From: JBKQHQ01 sp052148715
GTDB taxonomy: Bacteria; Pseudomonadota; Alphaproteobacteria; Rhizobiales; Xanthobacteraceae
Assembly (NCBI GenBank): GCA_052148715.1
Contig: JBKQHQ010000104.1
Coordinates: forward strand, 1-12,167
Length of the DNA stretch: 12,167 nt
Direction of reading: 5' to 3'
Position 1 is the first letter of the stretch; each line of letters starts with the position of its first letter. Positions 7,525 to 12,167 of this stretch are shown here, piece by piece. The notes beneath the pieces were generated by a model. That model was not told the origin of the DNA and ran no database searches. It saw nothing but the letters and a program-made list of their open reading frames with translations. The translations under genes were made by a program, and so were the position numbers.

Positions 7525-7537
7525 GGCTTTTCTATCT
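7502..7537. promoter_or_regulatory. Probable LysR operator: 13-bp inverted repeat
   Basis: The left arm AGATAGATAAGCC (7502-7514) and right arm GGCTTTTCTATCT (7525-7537) are reverse complements at 12 of 13 positions, across a 10-bp centre (7515-7524). The size, symmetry and position between a LysR gene and its divergent target fit a LysR-family binding site. No T tract or transcript context suggests a terminator. Binding by the adjacent LysR protein is inferred. Confidence 0.65.
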
Positions 7538-7564
7538 AATAAAACAATAATTAAATGACCGCAT

Positions 7565-7583
7565 CCGGAACACAGGGTTCCGG
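7565..7583 (+). promoter_or_regulatory. Perfect 7-bp hairpin ahead of the azoR ribosome binding site
   Basis: CCGGAAC (7565-7571) and GTTCCGG (7577-7583) are perfect reverse complements around the 5-base loop ACAGG. The hairpin ends 7 bases before AAGGAGG (7591-7597). In mRNA it could stabilise the 5' leader or tune translation; as DNA it could bind a regulator. It is not followed by a T tract, so it is not an intrinsic terminator. Confidence 0.5.
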
Positions 7584-7602
7584 CAAAGTTAAGGAGGCAC
7601 CC

Positions 7603-8205
7603 ATGACGCTATTACAGATCAACGCCAGCCTGAACAACGGCAGCGGCCTGTCGAGCCAGCTTGCAAACCAGTTCGTCACAGCTTTCCGCAACAGCCATCC
7701 GGATGCCAAGGTCGTCTTGCGCGAGGTGGCTGCGGCCGATCCGGTGCCGCACCTCGATGCCGAACGGTTTGGCGCATTCACGACCAAGCCGGAGGAGCGC
7801 GACGCCCGGCAGCGGTCGGTGGTGGCATACTCCGACGCCCTGATCGACGAACTGCGGCGGGCGGAGGTGGTCGTGCTGGGTCTCCCGATGTACAACTTCG
7901 GCGTGCCCTCGCAATTGAAGGCTTATTTCGATCACATCGCCCGCGCCGGAGTGACCTTCAGTTACACCGATAAGGGCCCGATGGGTCTGCTGACGGGCAA
8001 GAAGGTGTATGTGTTCGCCGCCCGCGGCGGCCTGTATGCGGGCACCCCCATGGACACGCAGACCGCTTATGTGCGCGATTTTCTGGCCTTTCTCGGCATG
8101 CGCGATGTTGAATTCGTCTACGCTGAAGGTCTGGCCATCAGCCCGCAGAGCCGGGAAGCGGGTCTGGCCAAGGCCGTGGCCGAGATCGCTCGGTTGGCCG
8201 CCTAA
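7603..8205 (+). CDS. azoR: FMN-dependent NADH:quinone oxidoreductase / azoreductase (AzoR family)
   Basis: This 200-residue flavodoxin-fold enzyme matches AzoR in length and motifs. Members reduce quinones and azo compounds by two electrons using NAD(P)H and FMN. The N-terminal phosphate-binding segment INASLNNGSGLSSQLA (6-21) grips FMN phosphate. PMYNFGVPSQLKAYFD (95-110) and AARGGLY (139-145) are the further FMN-site signatures seen in E. coli AzoR. The start at 7603 is set by AAGGAGG at 7591-7597; an in-frame ATG at 7555 has no ribosome binding site and would place the hairpin inside the coding region. The gene leads azoR-doxX-pirin, with 26 bp to doxX. Two-electron reduction avoids semiquinone radicals, so a protective role against quinones is likely. 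Physiological substrates are inferred. Confidence 0.92.
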   Translation: MTLLQINASLNNGSGLSSQLANQFVTAFRNSHPDAKVVLREVAAADPVPHLDAERFGAFTTKPEERDARQRSVVAYSDALIDELRRAEVVVLGLPMYNFGVPSQLKAYFDHIARAGVTFSYTDKGPMGLLTGKKVYVFAARGGLYAGTPMDTQTAYVRDFLAFLGMRDVEFVYAEGLAISPQSREAGLAKAVAEIARLAA

Positions 8206-8231
8206 AATCTTTCATTCAAGGAGGGTACACC

Positions 8232-8630
8232 GTGAATAATCTATTCGATTCGATGAAGCCTTATGCGGACCTCGTCGGCCGCGTCTTGATCGCCGCCGTG
8301 TTCGTGCTGGCGGGCTGGGGCAAAATCAGCGCCTATGCCGGAACCCAGGTCTACATGCAGAGCGCCGGCGTTCCGGGCGCCCTGCTGCCGCTGGTGATCC
8401 TGCTCGAGCTCGGAGGCGGCATCGCCATCGTCATCGGCTTTTACACGCGGACGGTCGCCTTGCTGCTGGCCGGCTTCAGCATCATTGCCGGAGCGTTGTT
8501 CCATGGCGGCTCGAGCGACCAGATGCAGCAGATCATGTTGCTCAAGGACCTCGGGCTCGCCGGCGGATTCCTGTTTTTGGTCGCCAACGGCGCGGGTCGG
8601 TTGAGCATCGACGCTCGAAGGGGATCCTAG
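8232..8630 (+). CDS. DoxX family membrane protein
   Basis: This 132-residue protein has four predicted membrane segments, at about residues 13-32, 50-68, 72-90 and 102-120. The family features GWGKISAY (28-35) and LLKDLGLAGGFLFL near the C-terminus are both present. It starts at GTG 8232, with a perfect AAGGAGG at 8218-8224. DoxX proteins are linked to quinone chemistry: DoxD/DoxA acts with thiosulfate:quinone oxidoreductase, Bacillus subtilis MhqP is in a hydroquinone-induced operon, and E. coli YqjF responds to nitroaromatic breakdown products. Its position between azoR and pirin, with 2 bp to pirin, supports a role in the same stress response, possibly at the membrane quinone pool. The biochemical activity of this subgroup is not established. 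Confidence 0.9.
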   Translation: MNNLFDSMKPYADLVGRVLIAAVFVLAGWGKISAYAGTQVYMQSAGVPGALLPLVILLELGGGIAIVIGFYTRTVALLLAGFSIIAGALFHGGSSDQMQQIMLLKDLGLAGGFLFLVANGAGRLSIDARRGS

Positions 8631-8632
8631 CG

Positions 8633-9520
8633 ATGAACACGCGTACCCTGGCCCATGTCATCGAGTCCGTGCCGACATCCGACGGCGCCGGCGTGAAACT
8701 GCGCCGCAGCTTGGGAAGCCAGCGCGGCCTGCATGTGGATCCGTTTCTGATGCTCGACGAGTTTTACTCCGACGACCCGGACGACTACATCGCCGGCTTC
8801 CCGCCGCATCCGCATCGCGGCTTCGAGACCGTCACGTACATGCTCGATGGGCACATGCGCCATGAGGATCACCTCGGCAATCGCGGCGATCTCGGACCCG
8901 GCGGCGTGCAATGGATGACGGCGGCGCACGGCATCATCCACTCCGAGATGCCGCAGCAGAGCGAAGGGCGCATGCGCGGCTTTCAGCTGTGGCTCAATCT
9001 GCCGTCGAAGGAAAAAATGAAGCCTGCCGGCTATCGCGACATCCCCGCCGGCGAGATCCCGCGGCTCAAGCTCTCGCAGGGAGGCGAAGTGAGGGTGATC
9101 GCGGGCACGATAGAGCTGGACGGGAAGGTCACGAGCGGCCCAGTGAACGGCGGCGGCGGCAAACTCAGCACCGATCCGCTGTACATCGACGTGCGTCTGC
9201 CGGCCGGAGCCCTGTTCCAGGCGCCGGTGGCGGCCGGTCACAACGCGTTTGTCTATGCCTACGAAGGCAGCGCCCACGTCGGCCCGGCCGGCATGGTCAA
9301 ACTGCTCCCCGCTCGCGCAGCCGGAGTGTTGTCCGATGGGGAGGAGGTGCGCGTGGAGGCGGACGCCGAGGGCGTGCGCTTTCTGCTGCTTGCCGCAAGG
9401 CCGTTGCGCGAGCCGGTGGTCCAGTACGGCCCGTTCGTGATGAATACACGCGAGGAAATCGAGCAGGCCATCGCCGACTACCGCGACGGTCGCCTGGCCA
9501 CCGCGGCCGCGGCAAGCTAG
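8633..9520 (+). CDS. Pirin family protein (cupin-fold, possible quercetinase)
   Basis: This 295-residue protein has two cupin domains. The metal ligands known from human pirin and E. coli YhhW are all recognisable: His59 and His61 in PPHPHRGFET, then His103 and Glu105 in HGIIHSEMP. The C-terminal cupin ends with GPFVMNTREEIEQAI, a pirin hallmark. Bacterial pirins of this type can have quercetin 2,3-dioxygenase activity, and an intact metal site makes oxygen chemistry on flavonols or related aromatics possible. The gene begins 2 bp after doxX, with AAGGGG at 8618-8623 as the likely ribosome binding site, so the three genes form a tight operon. Regulation is probably by the divergent LysR protein. 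Whether it degrades a phenolic or quinone, or acts in regulation, cannot be decided here. Confidence 0.92.
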   Translation: MNTRTLAHVIESVPTSDGAGVKLRRSLGSQRGLHVDPFLMLDEFYSDDPDDYIAGFPPHPHRGFETVTYMLDGHMRHEDHLGNRGDLGPGGVQWMTAAHGIIHSEMPQQSEGRMRGFQLWLNLPSKEKMKPAGYRDIPAGEIPRLKLSQGGEVRVIAGTIELDGKVTSGPVNGGGGKLSTDPLYIDVRLPAGALFQAPVAAGHNAFVYAYEGSAHVGPAGMVKLLPARAAGVLSDGEEVRVEADAEGVRFLLLAARPLREPVVQYGPFVMNTREEIEQAIADYRDGRLATAAAAS

Positions 9521-9612
9521 CAGGAGTGGTTCAGGGTATCCTGTGCCGGCCATTGGGCTTGGCAACGATTGTCGTTCCGGTCGCTGGCTGCCCGGCGTCG
9601 GGAGGATAATGC
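9521..9612 (+). other. Intergenic region with a short dyad, upstream of the metF-like gene
   Basis: These 92 bp separate pirin from the metF-like gene. They hold a perfect dyad AACGA-TTG-TCGTT at 9564-9576, with 5-bp arms and a 3-bp centre, which could be a small operator or chance. GGAGG at 9601-9605 is the ribosome binding site of the next gene. I see no terminator and no good promoter, so transcription could continue from pirin. Confidence 0.35.
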
Positions 9613-10566
9613 ATGAACCGCTTCAGCTGGAATGCGCAACAGCCCGCGGCGCGCGACAATGCGCGACCGGCGATGAGCCGTTTGAAGCAGATATTGGAAG
9701 GCGGGCGCTTCGCGCTGACCGCGGAAATCACGCCGCCCGCCTCGAGCGATCTGGCCGAATTGCTCTCAAAGGCGGCGCCGCTTAAAGATTTGGCCGATGC
9801 GGTCAATATCACCGACGGCGCCGGCGCGCGTGCGCATATGGATTCGACGGTTGCCGCGAACGCGTTGCTGACGGAGGGGATCGAGCCGATCCTGCAGTTG
9901 ACCTGCCGCGACCGCAATCGGATCGCCTTGCAAAGTCAGCTGCTCGGCGCCGCCGCGCTCGGCATCGTAAACGTCCTGGCGCTGCGGGGCGATGATCCGA
10001 AAGCCGGCGATCAGCCGGAGGCCAAGCCGGTTTTCGATCTGGATACCGCCGGCCTTGCCGCGACCGCGGTCGGCATCCGCGACCTGCACGAATTACCGCA
10101 CGGACGCAAGGTCGGCGGCTCGGCGAATTTTTTCGTCGGCGTCGCCGATTCACCGATCGATCCTCCCGACGACTGGGTGCCTGCGGGCCTGATCAAGAAG
10201 GTCAAGGCCGGCGCGCAATTCGCGCAGACTCAGTTTTGCATGGACGCCGGCATACTGCGCCGATACATGGCCCGGCTCGCGGAGCACCGGCTGGCCGGGA
10301 GCCTGCATTGGCTGATCGGCGTCGCACCGCTCACGTCGGCCAAATCGGCGCGCTGGATCAAGCAGAACTTATTCGGCTCGATCATCCCGGCCTGGATGAT
10401 CGAGCGCTTGGAGCACGCCGGCGACCCGGCCGCCGAGGGGTGTGCGATGTGCGTCGATCTGTTGCGCGAATACTCGGAGATTCCGGGAGTCGCGGGCGCT
10501 CATCTCATGGCTCCCCTCAATGAAAGCGCGATCGCCCGGGTGATCGAAACCGTGCGCGCGATTTGA
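9613..10566 (+). CDS. Methylenetetrahydrofolate reductase (MetF) family protein
   Basis: This 317-residue protein is a TIM-barrel MetF-family flavoenzyme, interconverting 5,10-methylene- and 5-methyl-tetrahydrofolate. Visible family features are TAEITPP with Glu38, matching catalytic Glu28 of E. coli MetF; LQLTCRDRNR (95-104); LALRGDDP with Asp127, matching E. coli Asp120; and AQTQFCMD with Gln207, matching Gln183. About 20 extra residues precede the barrel. C277 and C280 form a CxxC-like pair near the end, of unknown significance. GGAGG at 9601-9605 sits 7 bases before the ATG; an out-of-frame ATG at 9609 is not used. Besides methionine synthesis, such short MetF proteins oxidise methyl-THF in methylated-amine catabolism. 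The MttB-like gene 8.8 kb away makes this worth considering, but they are not one operon. A general housekeeping role is equally possible. Confidence 0.88.
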   Translation: MNRFSWNAQQPAARDNARPAMSRLKQILEGGRFALTAEITPPASSDLAELLSKAAPLKDLADAVNITDGAGARAHMDSTVAANALLTEGIEPILQLTCRDRNRIALQSQLLGAAALGIVNVLALRGDDPKAGDQPEAKPVFDLDTAGLAATAVGIRDLHELPHGRKVGGSANFFVGVADSPIDPPDDWVPAGLIKKVKAGAQFAQTQFCMDAGILRRYMARLAEHRLAGSLHWLIGVAPLTSAKSARWIKQNLFGSIIPAWMIERLEHAGDPAAEGCAMCVDLLREYSEIPGVAGAHLMAPLNESAIARVIETVRAI

Positions 10567-10699
10567 TCCGGCCGTGATCATGGGATCATCCGCCGCTTAC
10601 CCCTGACGCCGCCGGCGGGCAGTCCCCCGACCGCTTCCATTCGATCGAGAGAAAATGCTTCAATGGACCCCATTGCCGTTCAGAAGCGAGAATAACCCC
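10567..10699. other. Intergenic region upstream of the S9 peptidase gene
   Basis: These 133 bp contain a tandem GATCAT (10576-10581 and 10584-10589), a 10-bp palindrome CCGCCGGCGG (10609-10618) without a T tract, and a perfect dyad at 10661-10675. I see no convincing promoter hexamers. The ribosome binding site ahead of the S9 gene is weak, at best GAG at 10688-10690. Confidence 0.4.
10661..10675. promoter_or_regulatory. Perfect dyad CAATGG-ACC-CCATTG
   Basis: CAATGG (10661-10666) and CCATTG (10670-10675) are exact reverse complements with a 3-base centre, 24 bp before the S9 peptidase ATG. It could be an operator near the promoter or a small hairpin in the leader. No U tract follows. The protein that might bind it is unknown. 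Confidence 0.4.
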
Positions 10700-12167
10700 A
10701 TGAAATCACCTGCTTGCCGAGTCCTGGCAATCCCGTGCCTCGGCCTGATTGCGGTGTGTGCCGCCGCAGACAAGCGCCCGCTCGATGCAAGCGACTTCGA
10801 TCGGCTGCTCGCCGTCGATACGCCGGCGTGCTCCCGCGACGGCCGCTGGATCGCGTACACGGTCGAGGGTTCGGATCTGGATTCCGACGAGCGCAAGAGC
10901 AGCATTTGGATGGTGAACTTCGAGGGCACGGACGACGTGCGGCTGACCGGCACGGCGGATTCCGCCTCGAACCCAAAGTTCAGTCCGGACGGCCGCTACG
11001 TCTCCTTTCTGTCGACCCGCGGGCCCGAAGCCAGGGCTCAAATCTACTTACTCGATCGGCGCGGTGGCGAGGCTCAGGCGCTCACCAGCGTATCGGGGGA
11101 CATTGGCGGCTACGATTGGTCGCCGGACGGATCGCGCCTGGTGATTTCCATGTCACCCGGGGACCCGGCGCCGGATGACGGCGCGGTGGCCGCTCATGGC
11201 GCCAAAGTTCCGAAACCGATCGTGATCGATCGGCTGCATTTCAAGGAGGACGTGACGGGCTATTTGACCGCGGCCGATCACGCCCGGCTATACCTGCTCG
11301 ACATCGCCACCAAAAAGCTTGAACCCTTGACGACCGATGCGCAGTTGGACGATACCTCGCCCGCTTGGTCGCCGGACGGCAACACGGTGGCGTTTTTCGG
11401 CGCTCGCGACGCCGATGCGGACCAGTCCGGAACGCGCCGGCTGTACGTGGTCGATGCCCGGCCGGGATCGGCGCCACGCGAGCTCGCGGATTTTTACGCA
11501 CCCAACAAGGCCGCGTTGCTTTGGAGCGCGGACGGCAGGCATCTGGTTTTCACCTCGGGACTCGAGCCGAAGTTAAATGCCTACATCCAGGATCGCCTCA
11601 GCATCGTGGCGCTGAGCGGCGGCAACCCGAAGGTGCTCACCGAGCGGCTCGACCGGGCGCTGTCCTCTCCCGCGATGGCGGCCGATGGCGCCTCGGTCGA
11701 GGCCATACTGGAGGACGACGGCGTCGAGGTCCCCGTGAGCGTTCGGCTCGACACCGGGAGCGTGCAGCGGCGCGTCGAGGGCAAGATGTCGGCGAGCGCA
11801 CTATGCAGCGGCGGCGGCCATGTGGCGGCGGCGGTGAGTACCGACAGCACCGTGCCCGAAATTTACGCGATCGAGGGAGCAAAGCTGCGGAAACTCACCT
11901 CGCACAACGATGAGCTCGTGAGCCACTTGGCTCTCGGCCCGGTCGAGGATATTTCCTTCCCGAGCAAGGATGGGACCAAGATCCATGGACTCCTCGTGAA
12001 GCCGGCAGATTTCCAGGCCGGGCGGACCTACCCCACCTTGCTCTGGCTCCACGGGGGACCGAACGGGCAAGATTCGCACGGTCTTGTCGTCGATACCTAC
12101 GCGCTGGCTCTGGAACGGCAGTGGTTTGCCGCACACGGGTATGTCGTCCTGGGGGTCAACTATCGAG
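10700..12167 (+). CDS. S9 family (prolyl oligopeptidase-like) secreted peptidase, N-terminal part
   Basis: I translated this frame by hand: 489 codons stay open to the window end, so the C-terminus is missing. The N-terminus MKSPACRVLAIPCLGLIAVCAAA looks like a signal peptide cleaved near AAA-DK. The cysteine does not fit a proper lipobox, since Val stands at -1, so periplasmic export is more likely than a lipoprotein. A TolB/DPP-like beta-propeller follows, with blade motifs FSPDG (from residue 95), WSPDG (141), WSPDG (224) and WSADG (276). The alpha/beta-hydrolase domain begins near residue 420 (FPSKDGTKIHGLLVKPA, then LLWLHGGPNG with His451, the oxyanion-hole HGGP). The catalytic Ser-Asp-His lie beyond the window. 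Such enzymes cleave short peptides, often releasing dipeptides or acylated residues, which complements the S46 enzyme. ATG 10700 fits the signal peptide, though its ribosome binding site is weak. Confidence 0.9.
   Translation, partial: MKSPACRVLAIPCLGLIAVCAAADKRPLDASDFDRLLAVDTPACSRDGRWIAYTVEGSDLDSDERKSSIWMVNFEGTDDVRLTGTADSASNPKFSPDGRYVSFLSTRGPEARAQIYLLDRRGGEAQALTSVSGDIGGYDWSPDGSRLVISMSPGDPAPDDGAVAAHGAKVPKPIVIDRLHFKEDVTGYLTAADHARLYLLDIATKKLEPLTTDAQLDDTSPAWSPDGNTVAFFGARDADADQSGTRRLYVVDARPGSAPRELADFYAPNKAALLWSADGRHLVFTSGLEPKLNAYIQDRLSIVALSGGNPKVLTERLDRALSSPAMAADGASVEAILEDDGVEVPVSVRLDTGSVQRRVEGKMSASALCSGGGHVAAAVSTDSTVPEIYAIEGAKLRKLTSHNDELVSHLALGPVEDISFPSKDGTKIHGLLVKPADFQAGRTYPTLLWLHGGPNGQDSHGLVVDTYALALERQWFAAHGYVVLGVNYR

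Larger units (their letters stand above)
7486..7602. promoter_or_regulatory. AT-rich divergent promoter region, lysR / azoR
   Basis: The first 70 bp here are strongly AT-rich against a GC-rich background, as expected for divergent promoters. A weak azoR promoter can be proposed with -35 TTCGGC at 7522-7527 and -10 AATAAT at 7546-7551, spaced 18 bp. The right arm of the inverted repeat overlaps that -35, consistent with an activator-dependent LysR-type promoter. The azoR ribosome binding site AAGGAGG occupies 7591-7597. The spacer is reliable as a regulatory region; the exact promoter hexamers are guesses. Confidence 0.6.

Noticed and set aside
7555..7602. Upstream ATG 7555 as the azoR start
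   Set aside because: It has no ribosome binding site and adds 16 residues not typical of AzoR; ATG 7603 has a perfect AAGGAGG.
8627..9565. Open frame of 312 codons antisense to pirin
   Set aside because: Pirin on the plus strand has all four metal ligands and an operon position; the antisense frame has no domain and no ribosome binding site.
10601..10620. GC-rich palindrome CCGCCGGCGG as a terminator of the metF-like gene
   Set aside because: It has no loop in the perfect pairing and no T tract afterwards on either strand.
1..12167. Mobile elements, CRISPR, tRNA or phage-type defence genes
   Set aside because: No transposase, integrase, regularly spaced repeats, tRNA-like cloverleaf or known defence domain was seen on either strand.

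Overview
The window is about 12 kb of GC-rich, densely coding bacterial chromosome. It holds eleven protein-coding genes, two of them cut by the window edges. I see no rRNA, tRNA, CRISPR array, transposase or phage gene. High GC, Shine-Dalgarno-led genes, an S46 dipeptidyl-peptidase, an S9 peptidase and a LysR/azoreductase/DoxX/pirin block together suggest a Proteobacterium, perhaps a gammaproteobacterium near Xanthomonadales or Steroidobacterales. That placement is inference from gene content, with no marker gene present.

Layout. Positions 1-807 (+) hold the C-terminal part of an MttB-superfamily (trimethylamine methyltransferase-like) protein. It converges, with a 23-bp overlap, on a minus-strand pair: a secreted S46 dipeptidyl-peptidase (2153-4219) followed directly by an APC-type amino acid permease (785-2152). 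The peptidase stop and the permease GTG start are adjacent codons in one frame. Upstream, also on minus, is an acetyl-CoA hydrolase/CoA-transferase family gene (4316-5650). It is divergent from an ECHDC3-like crotonase-fold gene (5778-6563, +) that appears to lack both classical hydratase glutamates.

Positions 6583-9520 form the clearest functional unit: a LysR-type regulator (minus) divergent from azoR-like, doxX and pirin genes (plus). The regulator and azoR are separated by an unusually AT-rich spacer with a 13-bp inverted repeat (one mismatch), an 8-bp direct repeat of 30-bp period and a GC hairpin just ahead of the azoR ribosome binding site. By analogy with the Bacillus MhqR regulon and the Escherichia coli YhaJ/YqjF/YhaK proteins, this is likely a quinone or electrophile stress module.

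A MetF-like methylenetetrahydrofolate reductase (9613-10566) follows, then the first 489 codons of a secreted S9 prolyl-oligopeptidase-family peptidase (10700 to the window end).

Two themes emerge. One is peptide scavenging: periplasmic S46 and S9 peptidases with a permease. The other is one-carbon and acyl-CoA metabolism: MttB-like, MetF-like, CoA-transferase and ECHDC3-like. The second linkage is only suggestive, because these genes are not in one operon. I found no convincing wholly new system. The best leads are the regulatory architecture at 7486-7602, the in-frame S46/APC junction, and the divergent CoA-transferase/ECHDC3-like pair.
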